Made by a program: the position numbers and the translations under genes
Shown: one piece after another, positions 28,424 through 38,121 of the stretch
Layout: every line of letters starts with the position of its first letter
Numbering within the stretch: the stretch's first letter is position 1
Source: Methylosinus trichosporium OB3b
Lineage (GTDB): Bacteria; Pseudomonadota; Alphaproteobacteria; Rhizobiales; Beijerinckiaceae
Direction of reading: 5' to 3'
NCBI RefSeq assembly: GCF_002752655.1
Contig: NZ_CP023737.1
Coordinates: 434,001-498,000 of the forward strand
DNA length: 64,000 bases
The notes under the pieces: model-generated
What the model was told of the DNA's origin: nothing
Seen by the model: the letters and a program-made list of their open reading frames with translations, nothing else
The model's database searches: none

Positions 28424-28476
28424 CCTTCTCCCGCTCGCGGGAGAAGGTGGCCCCGCGAAGCGGGGTCGGATGAGGG
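28424..28476. repeat. Dispersed palindromic element, family R (copy 2)
   Basis: A two-hairpin unit: CCTTCTCCC-loop-GGGAGAAGG followed by a second palindrome CCCCGCGAAGCGGGG and the tail TCGGATGAGGG. A degenerate copy in opposite orientation lies 62 bases on (28538-28593), so the pair forms a large inverted arrangement between surE and serS. Confidence 0.75.
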
Positions 28477-28537
28477 CCCCGACGAGTTCGCGTCCTCTAT
28501 CCGTCCCCTGATATGGAACCATGCGAGCCTGGAGAGG

Positions 28538-28593
28538 CCCTCATCCAACCCTCGCCGACGCGAGGGCCACCTTGTCCCGCCCTGCGAGAGAAG
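28538..28593. repeat. Dispersed palindromic element, family R (degenerate, inverted)
   Basis: Starts CCCTCATCCAACCCTCG and ends GAGAGAAGG, matching the complement of copy 2 with several substitutions. Directly precedes the serS stop region. Confidence 0.55.
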
Positions 28594-28603
28594 GAGACGC
28601 CCC

Positions 28604-29941
<1,338 letters not shown>

Positions 29942-29948
29942 TCAGGGA

Positions 29949-30001
29949 CCCTCATCCGACCCGGCTGCGCCGGGCCACCTTCTCCCGCGCGCGGGAGAAG
30001 G
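29949..30001. repeat. Dispersed palindromic element, family R (copy 3, inverted)
   Basis: CCCTCATCCGACCCGG, a GC hairpin, then CCTTCTCCC-loop-GGGAGAAGG. Faces copy 4 with 36 bases between them, so the two can form a large cruciform or a bipartite hairpin in the tatC-serS gap. Confidence 0.75.
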
Positions 30002-30037
30002 AGCGGCCGACGTTTCGCGAAATGCCGCCGCGCGCTT

Positions 30038-30090
30038 CCTTCTCCCACTCGTGGGAGAAGGTGGCCCCGCGAAGCGGGGTCGGATGAGGG
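30038..30090. repeat. Dispersed palindromic element, family R (copy 4)
   Basis: CCTTCTCCCACTCGTGGGAG, then a CCCCGCGAAGCGGGG hairpin and the tail TCGGATGAGGG; same orientation as copy 2. Its first hairpin keeps full pairing although the loop-side bases differ from copy 2 (compensatory change), which suggests selection or mobility acting on the structure. Confidence 0.75.
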
Positions 30091-30117
30091 CCCTTGTCCC
30101 TCGAGCGCGATATCGGG

Positions 30118-30900
30118 TCAACCCGTCGCTTCGGTCTCTGCGGCGGCGGCGCGCTTCTTCTCGATCCAGCGCACCGAAATGATCGACGCCTCATAGAGCA
30201 GCAGCCCCGGCAGAGCGAGCGCGAGCTGGCTGAACACGTCCGGAGGGGTCAGCACAGCCGCCACGATGAACACCAGCACGATCGCATAGCGTCGCTTCTC
30301 GGCGAGGAATTGCGAGGAGACGATGCCGATCTGCCCGAGCAGCGTCAGCGCCACCGGCAGCTGAAAAACGATTCCGAAGGCGAGCACCAGAGTCATGATC
30401 AGCGAGAGATATTCGGAAACGCGGGGCAACAGCTCGATCTGCGCCTTGCCGGGCTCGTTGGCCTGCTGCATCGAGATGAAGAAATGCAGAAGATTGGGCA
30501 TCACCACGAAATAGACGACGAGCGCGCCGAGCGCGAAGAAGATCGGCGTGGCGATGAGATAGGGCCGGAAGGCGTTGCGCTCGTGCTTGTAGAGCCCGGG
30601 CGCGACGAAGGCGTAGAGCTGGCCAAAAACGATCGGACAGGAGATGAACGCCGCCGTGAACATCGCCACTTTGATCTGCGTGAAGAAATATTCCTGCGGC
30701 GCCGTGTAGATGAGCTTCGCCTCCGGCCCGGCTGCGAGCGTGTAGGGCACCACCAGCAGGTTATAAATATCCTTGGCGAAGAAAAAGGAGATGATGAAAG
30801 CCACGAGAAAGCCCATCAGCGCGCGGATGAGGCGCTCGCGCAATTCCATCAAATGCTCGATGAGCGGCGCCTTGCTCGCCTCTATGTCGGCGTCGGTCAT
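30118..30900 (-). CDS. tatC: Sec-independent protein translocase TatC
   Basis: A 260-residue polytopic membrane protein, the receptor of the twin-arginine export system. The N-terminal cytoplasmic IEHLMELRERLIRAL carries the conserved Glu and Arg for signal-peptide binding. The first periplasmic loop shows AAGPEAKLIYTAPQEYF, and six hydrophobic segments follow the family plan. It overlaps the end of tatB by four bases, so the three tat genes form one unit. Starts at ATG 30900. Confidence 0.97.
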   Translation of the reverse strand: MTDADIEASKAPLIEHLMELRERLIRALMGFLVAFIISFFFAKDIYNLLVVPYTLAAGPEAKLIYTAPQEYFFTQIKVAMFTAAFISCPIVFGQLYAFVAPGLYKHERNAFRPYLIATPIFFALGALVVYFVVMPNLLHFFISMQQANEPGKAQIELLPRVSEYLSLIMTLVLAFGIVFQLPVALTLLGQIGIVSSQFLAEKRRYAIVLVFIVAAVLTPPDVFSQLALALPGLLLYEASIISVRWIEKKRAAAAETEATG

Positions 30901-31313
30901 GCGTGCGGGTCCTCCGCGGTCCTTCGCTCCGTCTGCGGGTCTTGCGAGGACAGTTGTTGCGAGGACAAGTCTGGTGAGGACTCGGGCCGCGGCCCCGGCT
31001 GCTCCGCCGCTACGGGCGCCTCGATCGCGCCGATGATATGCTCGCGCGCCTGCGTCAACGGATCGAAGGCGACGTCGGTCTTGACCGCGGCGAAGGCCGA
31101 ATCGACCTCCCCCTTCAAATCCTTATGGAGATCGGCGAGCTCGGCCTCGCGCATCGCGTCCATGAACTGGCTCTGAAAATCGGCGGCCATGCGCCGCAAG
31201 CGCCCAGTCGCTTGCCCGACTTGGCGCAGCACGCGTGGCAAATCCTTCGACGGAATCGCGATGAGCGCGACGATGCCGATGACGATCAGCTTGCCGGCGT
31301 CTAGGTCGAACAT
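30897..31313 (-). CDS. tatB: Sec-independent protein translocase TatB
   Basis: A 138-residue single-span protein that passes Tat substrates to the pore. The N terminus MFDLDAGKLIVIGIVALIAI followed by PSKDLPRVLRQVG is the family signature, then an amphipathic helix and a long acidic, disordered tail. I placed the start at the ATG at 31313, because TatB proteins begin MFD; a frame extending 12 bases upstream exists. Lies 36 bases after tatA. Confidence 0.95.
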   Translation of the reverse strand: MFDLDAGKLIVIGIVALIAIPSKDLPRVLRQVGQATGRLRRMAADFQSQFMDAMREAELADLHKDLKGEVDSAFAAVKTDVAFDPLTQAREHIIGAIEAPVAAEQPGPRPESSPDLSSQQLSSQDPQTERRTAEDPHA

Positions 31314-31349
31314 GTCGCGGCGCAATCTGCTCTGGAGCGGGCGGGACCG

Positions 31350-31604
31350 TCAGGCTTTGCGCGCGTCGGCCGGCTTGTCGTGCGCGGCGACGTCGTGAAC
31401 GTCGCGCGAGAGCGGCTGATGCTCGAGCGCTTTCTGCGCCTCCTCGGCGGCTTTGGCGCCCTCGTCCTCGGCGAGGCCCTTCTTGAATGCTTTGATGCCC
31501 TTGGCGACGTCGCCCATCACGTCGGAAATCTTGAACTTGCCGCCGAACAGGACGAAAGCCACGGCGCCGACGACGATCCAGTGCCAGATCGACAGACCAC
31601 CCAT
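31350..31604 (-). CDS. tatA: Sec-independent protein translocase TatA
   Basis: An 84-residue pore-forming component: short periplasmic start (MGGLSIWHW), membrane helix with [10 protein letters not shown] (FG hinge), then the amphipathic helix [14 protein letters not shown] and an acidic tail. First gene of the tat-serS-surE-pcm-nlpD run. The 138 bases upstream separate it from the end of a Tat-signal-bearing dioxygenase gene on the same strand. Confidence 0.96.
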   Translation of the reverse strand: MGGLSIWHWIVVGAVAFVLFGGKFKISDVMGDVAKGIKAFKKGLAEDEGAKAAEEAQKALEHQPLSRDVHDVAAHDKPADARKA

Positions 31605-31742
31605 GGCGAACCCCTCCCATTTTTGTCGGCATTCCGCCGGCCCAAGTTCCTTCGAACCTAGGACGGCGGACGGGCAAATACAAGGCGATTGCAGCAGGCA
31701 TATGACAGACGCAGCCCCAATAGCGATCGGGGCGACGCCGCC

Positions 31743-32933
31743 TCAGCCCGCCTTCGGCACGATCTTGCGCACGCGCTCGGCTCCATGGGGAGGCGGCGCG
31801 CCGGGGATCGATCCGAACGGCGGCGGACCGCCGGCGCCGGCGGGAACTCCACCCCAGCCCGGAGGCGGGCCGCCGGCGAAGCGTCCGTTCGGTCCCGGAG
31901 GCGGACCGCCGGCGGGAGATCCGCCCCATCCCATAGGCGGCGGGCCACCCGCGAATCGCCCGCCCGGCCCAGGAGGCGGACCGCCGGCCGGAAATCCCCC
32001 CCGGCCCGGAGGCGGGCCACCGGCGATGTGCGCGTGCGGTCCCGGAATTGGACCGTCGGCGGGAGACGCGCCCCATCCAGGACGCGGGCCGCCAGCGAAG
32101 CGTCCGCCCGGTCCAGGAGGCGGCCCGCCGGTGGGAGACTCGCCCCATACGGGGGGCGGACCGCCGGTGAAGCATCCGTCCGGCCCCGGAGGCGGACCGC
32201 CGGCGGGAAGCTCGACCGATCCGGGAAGAGGGGCGCGGCCGGGAAGCTCGGCGCTGCGGACAGCGCCGCGATCCACCTTCACCGTGAGCGAGAGGACATA
32301 AGCGCGCTCGGTCTCGCGTATGTCGCCATGGACGGTCTCGCCCGCCGCGAGCGCGACGCCGTCGGTGGCGTTGAGCGTGTCGCGCAGGCGGCCGCGCTCA
32401 TAGGTCGGCACATTAGTGTAGAGATATTCGCTCAAGGCGTCGGGAAGGAACAGCTGCGAGGTGAGCCGCGTCGTCGGCCCGTCGATCACCTTGAAATGAA
32501 TATGCGCGGTGCGGCCGGGATACCAGCCGGGATAGACGGTCGCAAAGCGCGCGACTCCGTCCGCCCCCGCCGATTGCGTCCCGCGCAGAAACGTCTCGCC
32601 GCGCGTGTCGATCTCGCCGCCGTCGCCCTGGCCGGGGAAGCCGGAGTAACGCCCCTGCGCATCGCAATGCCAGACGTCGACGCGCGCGCCTTCGAAAGCG
32701 GCGCCGGTCTGGTCTCGAATGGTGAGCGCGATCTCGAGCGGAACGCCGGGCCGGCCCTCGGCGATTTCGGCGCGCGCGAGCGAGAGGTCGAGATAGAATG
32801 GCCCTTCGACCGCGGCGGCGGTGAAGGGGACGTCCGGCGCGGCCGCGGCCGGATGAGGCAGCGCGGCCGCCGCCACGCCGCCGAGCCCGCCGGCGATCAG
32901 TCGGCGTCGCGTTGGGAGAAGAGGAACCCGCAT
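31743..32933 (-). CDS. Tat-exported intradiol ring-cleavage dioxygenase with Pro-Gly-rich repeat tail
   Basis: A 396-residue protein. A twin-arginine-like signal (PTRRRLIAGGLGGVAAAA) is followed by an intradiol dioxygenase domain at about 35-225. Candidate iron ligands are Tyr96 (RYSG), Tyr134 or Tyr138 (VYPGWYPGR) and His144/His146 (AHIHFK); the family opens catechol-type rings between the two hydroxyls using Fe(III). Residues 244-364 are five imperfect 24-residue repeats rich in Gly and Pro (each made of AGGPPPGPxGRF and AGGPPPGWGxSP half-units), followed by a basic end RVRKIVPKAG. The tail has no match known to me. ATG at 32933; the open frame continues antisense to proB and is not coding. 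The gene sits just before tatABC on the same strand. Confidence 0.87.
   Translation of the reverse strand: MRVPLLPTRRRLIAGGLGGVAAAALPHPAAAAPDVPFTAAAVEGPFYLDLSLARAEIAEGRPGVPLEIALTIRDQTGAAFEGARVDVWHCDAQGRYSGFPGQGDGGEIDTRGETFLRGTQSAGADGVARFATVYPGWYPGRTAHIHFKVIDGPTTRLTSQLFLPDALSEYLYTNVPTYERGRLRDTLNATDGVALAAGETVHGDIRETERAYVLSLTVKVDRGAVRSAELPGRAPLPGSVELPAGGPPPGPDGCFTGGPPPVWGESPTGGPPPGPGGRFAGGPRPGWGASPADGPIPGPHAHIAGGPPPGRGGFPAGGPPPGPGGRFAGGPPPMGWGGSPAGGPPPGPNGRFAGGPPPGWGGVPAGAGGPPPFGSIPGAPPPHGAERVRKIVPKAG
31842..32204 (-). repeat. In-frame tandem repeats (24-residue units) in dioxygenase tail
   Basis: Five units of 72 (one of 75) bases encoding AGGPPPGPxGRF-AGGPPPGWGxSP; each unit is itself two related 36-base halves. 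Units differ by substitutions (for example one has PHAHIA instead of GGRFA), so the array is old or diverging rather than freshly amplified. Confidence 0.85.
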
Positions 32934-33122
32934 CTGATCTCCTGTGGTTTGGAACGTCGCCAACATCGGCGATGCGCGTTTCGCGCGCACGACGAAGCGC
33001 TGGGCATTATTTCCGGTCGGTTGCGGAGAGGCTGCTGCGCTGACGCTATGCGTCGGCGCTGAACGCGCTATAAGGCGCCGGCGCGGCGATCCGGCCGCGC
33101 TTCGCGAAAGAGCCCGACGATC

Positions 33123-34247
33123 GTGACGCGCCCCACCCTCGATTCCTTCCGCCGCATCGTCGTCAAGGTCGGCTCCTCGCTGCTGGTCGATCCGCGCAAG
33201 GCCGAGGCGAAGCGCGACTGGCTCGCAAAGCTCGCCGACGATATCGCCGCCCTGCATCATCGCGGCGCGGATGTGCTGGTGGTCTCCTCCGGCGCCGTCG
33301 CGCTCGGACGTAGCGTGCTCGGCCTGCCGCAGGGGCCGCTGCCGCTCGAGGACAGCCAGGCCGCCGCCGCCGTCGGCCAGATCGCCCTCGCCCGGCTGTG
33401 GTCGGAGACGCTCGGAAATCTCGGCGTCACGGCGGGACAGGTCCTCGTCACATTGGGCGACACGGAGCAGCGCCGCCGCTACCTCTATGCGCGCGAGTGC
33501 TTGAATAGGCTGCTGGCGCTGCGCGCCGTGCCGGTGATCAACGAGAACGACACGGTGGCGACGGCGGAGATTCGCTACGGCGACAATGACCGCCTCGCCG
33601 CTCGCGTCGCCACAATGGCGAGCGCCGATCTTCTGGTGCTGTTGTCCGATGTCGACGGGCTCTACACCGCCCCGCCCGCCAGCGACCCTTCCGCCAAGCT
33701 GATCGAGGTGATTCCGCGGGTGACGGCGGAGGTCGAAGCCATGGCGGGCGGCGCCGCCTCGCTGTATTCGCGCGGCGGCATGCGCACCAAGATCGAGGCG
33801 GCCAAGATCGCGACGACCGGCGGCGCCCATATGGTCATCGCCGACGGGCGCGTCGAGGCGCCGCTCTCACGCATCGCCGCGGGCGGGCCGTGCAGCTGGT
33901 TTCTCACCTCTTCGACCCCGGTGACCGCGCGCAAGAAATGGATCGCCGGCTCGCTCGAGCCCAAAGGGATCGTGCATATCGACGCCGGCGCCGAGCGCGC
34001 GCTCTATTCCGGCAAGAGCCTGCTGCCGGCGGGCGTCACCGCGATCGAAGGCGGTTTCTCGCGCGGCGAATGCGTGGTGATCCGCAACGCCGCCGGCGGC
34101 GAGATCGGCCGCGGGCTCGTCACTTACGACGCCACCGACGCGCTGCGCCTCATCGGCCGCTCCTCGCGCGAGATCGAAGGCCTGCTCGGCTTCAAAGGTC
34201 CCGACGAGGTCATTCATCGCGACGACATGGCTCTCAACGGCGAATGA
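33123..34247 (+). CDS. proB: Glutamate 5-kinase
   Basis: A 374-residue enzyme for the first step of proline synthesis (glutamate to glutamyl phosphate). The amino-acid-kinase domain begins with [14 protein letters not shown], contains [12 protein letters not shown] and [12 protein letters not shown], and has the [15 protein letters not shown] segment. A C-terminal PUA domain covers about 280-360. Start is GTG at 33123. In many relatives proB lies between obg and proA; neither is here. Confidence 0.96.
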   Translation: MTRPTLDSFRRIVVKVGSSLLVDPRKAEAKRDWLAKLADDIAALHHRGADVLVVSSGAVALGRSVLGLPQGPLPLEDSQAAAAVGQIALARLWSETLGNLGVTAGQVLVTLGDTEQRRRYLYARECLNRLLALRAVPVINENDTVATAEIRYGDNDRLAARVATMASADLLVLLSDVDGLYTAPPASDPSAKLIEVIPRVTAEVEAMAGGAASLYSRGGMRTKIEAAKIATTGGAHMVIADGRVEAPLSRIAAGGPCSWFLTSSTPVTARKKWIAGSLEPKGIVHIDAGAERALYSGKSLLPAGVTAIEGGFSRGECVVIRNAAGGEIGRGLVTYDATDALRLIGRSSREIEGLLGFKGPDEVIHRDDMALNGE

Positions 34248-34346
34248 CTCCGGCTTTGCTGCGCCGAGGCCTTGGCAGAACTCTGCGCCGCTCCCATATT
34301 GCTGGCGCCGCGCCCTCGAAGGGCCGGTTCCAACTGGGAGAGACAG

Positions 34347-35111
34347 ATGTCACCCGAAGAACGCCAACTGCTCGCCGGTCTGTTCGACCGCACGCGTAGC
34401 GCATCCGCCGCCCCGCGCGATCAGGAGGCGGAGAGCTTCATCGCCGAGCAGCTGAAGTCGCAGCCTGCGGCGCCTTATCTGCTCGCGCAGACGGTGCTCG
34501 TTCAGGAACAGGCGCTCCAGGCCGCCAGCCAGCGGCTGCAGGAGATGGAGAGCCGGGTCAATCAGCTGGAGAGCCAGCCGCAGCCGTCCGGCGGATTTCT
34601 CGGAAGCCTGTTCGGCCAGCGCACCGCGCCTCCGCCGCCGCCGCGTCCTGCTTTCGGCCAGGGGCAAGGCCAGCCCGGCTATCCGCAGAGCGGCCCCTGG
34701 GGCGCGCCGCCCCCCGCGGGCGGCCCGTCCTATGGCCAGCCTCCGGCCTATCCCCCGCAGCAGCAGGGCTTCGCTGCTCCGCAGCAGGCTTCGGCGGGCG
34801 GCGGCTTCCTGAAAGGCGCGCTGGGCACGGCGGCGGGCGTCGCCGGCGGCGTGCTGCTCGCCGATTCGCTCCGTGGCCTGTTCCACGGCGGCGCGGGTGG
34901 CAATCTCGGCATCGGCCAGGGGCTCGACCAGCACGCCGGGCTCGGCGGCGGCGACACCATCATCAATAACTACTACGGCGACCAGGGCGGGCAGCCCTAT
35001 CCGGACGCCGGCTATGACGGCCCCCAGTCGAACGGCCCGGACGTCCAGGGCGCCGATTATGACGACGGCGGCTTCCAGGACGACGGCGGCGACGGCGGCT
35101 TCGACGTGTGA
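34347..35111 (+). CDS. DUF2076 family protein
   Basis: A 254-residue protein of unknown function. The conserved N-terminal domain (MSPEERQLLAGLFDR, then APRDQEAESFIAEQL and PYLLAQTVLVQEQAL) is a helical coiled coil to about 75. A Pro/Gln/Gly-rich linker follows, then a glycine-rich hydrophobic segment (FLKGALGTAAGVAGGVLLAD) and an acidic tail dense in Asp and Gly. The ATG at 34347 is preceded by GGGAGAGA; an in-frame upstream extension is not conserved. Members are probably periplasmic or envelope-associated, but this is inference. Confidence 0.88.
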   Translation: MSPEERQLLAGLFDRTRSASAAPRDQEAESFIAEQLKSQPAAPYLLAQTVLVQEQALQAASQRLQEMESRVNQLESQPQPSGGFLGSLFGQRTAPPPPPRPAFGQGQGQPGYPQSGPWGAPPPAGGPSYGQPPAYPPQQQGFAAPQQASAGGGFLKGALGTAAGVAGGVLLADSLRGLFHGGAGGNLGIGQGLDQHAGLGGGDTIINNYYGDQGGQPYPDAGYDGPQSNGPDVQGADYDDGGFQDDGGDGGFDV

Positions 35112-35149
35112 CCGACCGCCGGATTGCAGCGGCCACGGAGCCGGCCGTC

Positions 35150-35271
35150 TCCTCTCCCCGCTTGCGGGGAGAGGTAGGTGAGGGGCTCGGGAGCCATGCG
35201 AGATCTCGCGAACTCGCCCGGCCCCTCTCCTCACCTCTTCCCGCAGAGGCGAAGAGAGGAAGCGGCAGGCG
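35150..35271. repeat. Dispersed palindromic element, family R-like variant
   Basis: CTCTCCCCGCTTGCGGGGAG with tail AGGTAGGTGAGGGG at the left and the inverted partner CCCCTCTCCTCACCTCTTCC at the right; a diverged relative of the family R elements between the convergent ends of the DUF2076 and TPR-methyltransferase genes. Confidence 0.5.
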
Positions 35272-35286
35272 CCGTCGCCTCCTTCG

Positions 35287-36777
35287 TCACCGTCTCCGCA
35301 GCAGCACGAGCCGGCCGGGAACGGGTCGGTTCGCCTCGAGCCGGATCATCGTCTGCTGGGCGACGACGCAGTCGAACTCGCGGCTCCACAACCGTTCGAC
35401 ATAGGCCGGATCATGGGCGAAACGCGCACAGGGCGACAGCGCATAGTCGCGCCCCGCCCCCTCCTCGAAGCTGAACACGAACAGATCGCCGGAGCGAAGA
35501 TTGCGCGCGGCCCCGGCGAACAGAGCCGAGAGGTCGCCGAGATAAATGATCATGTCGAGCGCCACGATCAGATCGAAGGGCGCGTCATTCGCATCGAGAA
35601 AAGCGATGACGTCGTCCTCGACGAGCCTTGCGTAGACATTGCGGGCCTTCGCCTTGGCGAGCATGCGGCCGGAGAGATCGACGCCGACGACCTCGTCGCC
35701 GACGGCCGCCAGCGTCGTGGCGGCGAGGCCGGTGCCGCAGCCGAGATCGAGAATGCGCGGAAAGCGCCGGCCGGCGTCGCGTAGCAGAGGTCCGAGCTTC
35801 TCGGGCAGGCGATATCGGAGAATCTCGAGCAGGTGGCGGTCGAAATCCTCCGCATAGCGGTCGAAGCAGGCGGTGACATAATCTCGCGAGGCGCGCTCGT
35901 GCGCGCGTCCGCGCAGCGCGTCCAGATGGAAGGGAATGATCGGATCGTCGGGAGCCATTGCGTGAATGGCCTCGCCGAGCCGAAGCGCCGCGTCGCGATG
36001 GCCGAAGCCGCAGAGCGCCTGGAAGGCGAAACGGCAGGCGGCGAATGTGTCGTCGGCGTGCGGACCCGCCGCTTCGCGATAGGCTTCGATGGCCGCTTCC
36101 ACGGTCGATTCGATGGCCGTGGCGACAAACGCCGCGCCGGCGTATTTGCGGATGATCGTGAGCTCGCCCGGAAAAGCCTGCGCGGCTTTTCCCAGCGCGG
36201 TTCGCGCCTCGGCGAAACGGCCGATGAGATAGAGCGACTGCCCGAGGCAGGCGTGCACGGCGCCGCTGTCGACCCCACGCGCCACGGCGTCGCCGAGCAG
36301 GCGCACGGCGTCGTCGAAGCGTCCGCGCTCGATATAGATCAGTCCGAGGCCCGTGCAGGCCTCGGCGGAGGTAGGCTCGAGCTCGAGAGCTGCGACGAAC
36401 GCATTCTCGGCGGCGGCCTTGTCGCCGATCTCGTTGCAAAGTCCCGCGGCGTTGAGCCAAACCTGCGCGCGAGACGGATCGCGCTCCAGCGACGCGATGA
36501 AGGCGTTCAAGGCGTCGGCCTTGCGCCCGGCGAGGGACAGCAGCGAGCCGAGATCGGCGAGCAGGGCCGCGTCAGTGGGCGCGAGGGCGGTCGCCGATTC
36601 GAGCGCCTCGATCGCCTCCGCGGTCGCGCCGTCCTGCCAGAGCGAGAGCCCCAGATAGCGCAGCGCCGCGGGCGGCGTCTCGCCACGCTCGAGCGCGACA
36701 TCGAATTTCGGATAGCGCACGCGCCAATGCTCGAGCGCGGCGACCGGCGGAAATGGCGATGAGACATGCAGCGTCAT
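35287..36777 (-). CDS. TPR-repeat SAM-dependent methyltransferase
   Basis: A 496-residue protein. Tetratricopeptide repeats fill about 35-290 (for example ALRYLGLSLWQDGATAEAIE and ACTGLGLIYIERGRFDDAV). They are followed by a class I methyltransferase domain with ILDLGCGTGLAATTLA, VVGVDLSGRMLAKA and FDLIVALDMIIYLGD. TPR-methyltransferase fusions often modify a protein partner held by the repeats; the target is unknown. ATG at 36777. It is followed upstream by 379 bases without a gene. Confidence 0.88.
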   Translation of the reverse strand: MTLHVSSPFPPVAALEHWRVRYPKFDVALERGETPPAALRYLGLSLWQDGATAEAIEALESATALAPTDAALLADLGSLLSLAGRKADALNAFIASLERDPSRAQVWLNAAGLCNEIGDKAAAENAFVAALELEPTSAEACTGLGLIYIERGRFDDAVRLLGDAVARGVDSGAVHACLGQSLYLIGRFAEARTALGKAAQAFPGELTIIRKYAGAAFVATAIESTVEAAIEAYREAAGPHADDTFAACRFAFQALCGFGHRDAALRLGEAIHAMAPDDPIIPFHLDALRGRAHERASRDYVTACFDRYAEDFDRHLLEILRYRLPEKLGPLLRDAGRRFPRILDLGCGTGLAATTLAAVGDEVVGVDLSGRMLAKAKARNVYARLVEDDVIAFLDANDAPFDLIVALDMIIYLGDLSALFAGAARNLRSGDLFVFSFEEGAGRDYALSPCARFAHDPAYVERLWSREFDCVVAQQTMIRLEANRPVPGRLVLLRRR

Positions 36778-36943
36778 CTGGCAATACTCCAGTAATGATT
36801 CGGAAAAATATCTTGCCGATTAAGCTGTCGCCGAGCTTGCCGACGGGGCCGTCGCTCGAACGAATCCTCGCACCCCGGCGCGGAGGTTGTAGAAAAACTA
36901 CCAAAAAACAATATTTTGCCGTGAATTCGCGAAAACTTGGTCA

Positions 36944-37024
36944 GATATTGCGTATGGAGCGAAGCAATCCTTCAGCCATAGCGCGATTCTCTTGTCGCTT
37001 CGCCGCTTCACTCCTCGCGATGAC
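36944..37024. repeat. Dispersed palindromic element, family E (copy 3, degenerate)
   Basis: GGAGCGAAGCAATCCTTCAG at the left and CTCCTCGCGATGACG at the right, with more mismatches than the other copies. It is the only recognisable feature in the 379-base gap between the TPR-methyltransferase start (36777) and the ubiG stop (37157); otherwise I see no gene or terminator there. Confidence 0.6.
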
Positions 37025-37156
37025 GTTTCCCCGAGCTCGAGAGCTGCTGCAAATAGTCAATTCAGCATTGTCCGAGGCGACCAATGAGGCGTCGAGCCTT
37101 TGCTCGGGCCGGCGAGACTGCGAGGCGCGCAGGCTCGCTTCTTCGACGCGGACAGA

Positions 37157-37930
37157 TCATGCGTCCTTGGCGGCCGCCATCATGTAGTTCACATCGGTGT
37201 CATGGCTGCGCCGCCAGCGGCGCGTCAGCGGCTGGAAGCTCATGCCGGAGCGGTCGATCTCGCGCAGGCCGGCGCGGCGCAGCCAGGCGGACAGTTCGTC
37301 GGGCCGCACGAATTTATCGTGATCATGCGTGCCGCGCGGCACCCAGCCGAGCACATATTCAGCGCCGACGATCGCCAGCGCATAGCTCTTCAATGTGCGA
37401 TCGATGGTGGCGAGGAACAGCAGCCCGCCGGGCTCGACCATGCGGGCGAGCGTGGCGACGAAATCCTTCTGGCCCTCCACATGCTCCAACACCTCCATGG
37501 CGACGACGATGTCGAATCGCGCGCCTTCGGCGGCCAGCGCCTCGGCTGTGGTGTTGCGATAGTCGATCGAAAGCCCCGAGCGCTCGGCGTGGCGGCTCGC
37601 CACCGCGATGTTGTTGGGCGCGGGATCGATCCCGGTCATCTGGGCGCCGAGCTCGGCCAGAGCTTCGGTCAGAATGCCGCCGCCGCAGCCGATGTCGACG
37701 ATGCGCAGAGCGTCGAGCGGCTGCGCGCCGTGCCGATCGCGGCGCTCGCCGTCGATGCGCAAGCGCCGGCAGGCGTGATCGCAGATGTAATCGACGCGGA
37801 TCGGATTGATCTCGTGCAAAATTCCCATTTTGCCCGCGGCGTCCCACCACAGCTCGCCGAGCCGGTCGAAGCGGGCGACGTCGGCGGGATCGACGCTGGA
37901 CGAATGGGGACGGGACTGGTCTTGCGGCAC
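37157..37930 (-). CDS. ubiG: Ubiquinone biosynthesis O-methyltransferase UbiG
   Basis: A 257-residue enzyme that performs both O-methylations in ubiquinone synthesis. Marks are FDRLGELWWD, the motif MGILHEINPIRVDYI, motif I IVDIGCGGGILTEALAE, MEVLEHV and the late GMSFQPL region with DVNYM. I place the start at the GTG at 37930, which has AAGAGG five bases upstream and gives the normal length; the frame runs 59 codons further without conserved sequence. Divergent from lysC, an arrangement usual in alphaproteobacteria. Confidence 0.95.
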   Translation of the reverse strand: MPQDQSRPHSSSVDPADVARFDRLGELWWDAAGKMGILHEINPIRVDYICDHACRRLRIDGERRDRHGAQPLDALRIVDIGCGGGILTEALAELGAQMTGIDPAPNNIAVASRHAERSGLSIDYRNTTAEALAAEGARFDIVVAMEVLEHVEGQKDFVATLARMVEPGGLLFLATIDRTLKSYALAIVGAEYVLGWVPRGTHDHDKFVRPDELSAWLRRAGLREIDRSGMSFQPLTRRWRRSHDTDVNYMMAAAKDA

Positions 37931-38121
37931 TCGAACCTCTTTTTTCGATCTGTCGACGACGGCGACGAGCCGTGTCGCCACTGGCCGATCGCCCGATCTC
38001 GCCCGGACGTTGACACCGCCTTCGCGGCCGTCACATATACGCCCGCTTTTGGTCGGATGCGAGCGGCCATCCGGCTCGCCCCTCGAGCCTCGGCGCGTCT
38101 TTAACACTCCCTCAGGTGGTC

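Noticed and set aside
31842..32204. Possible CRISPR or non-coding repeat array
   Set aside because: Repeats are 36/72 bases, in frame, without unique spacers of constant length, and encode a consistent Gly-Pro peptide.
32934..33830. N-terminal extension of the dioxygenase frame, antisense to proB
   Set aside because: The Tat-type signal peptide at 32933 marks the real start and proB is clear on the other strand.
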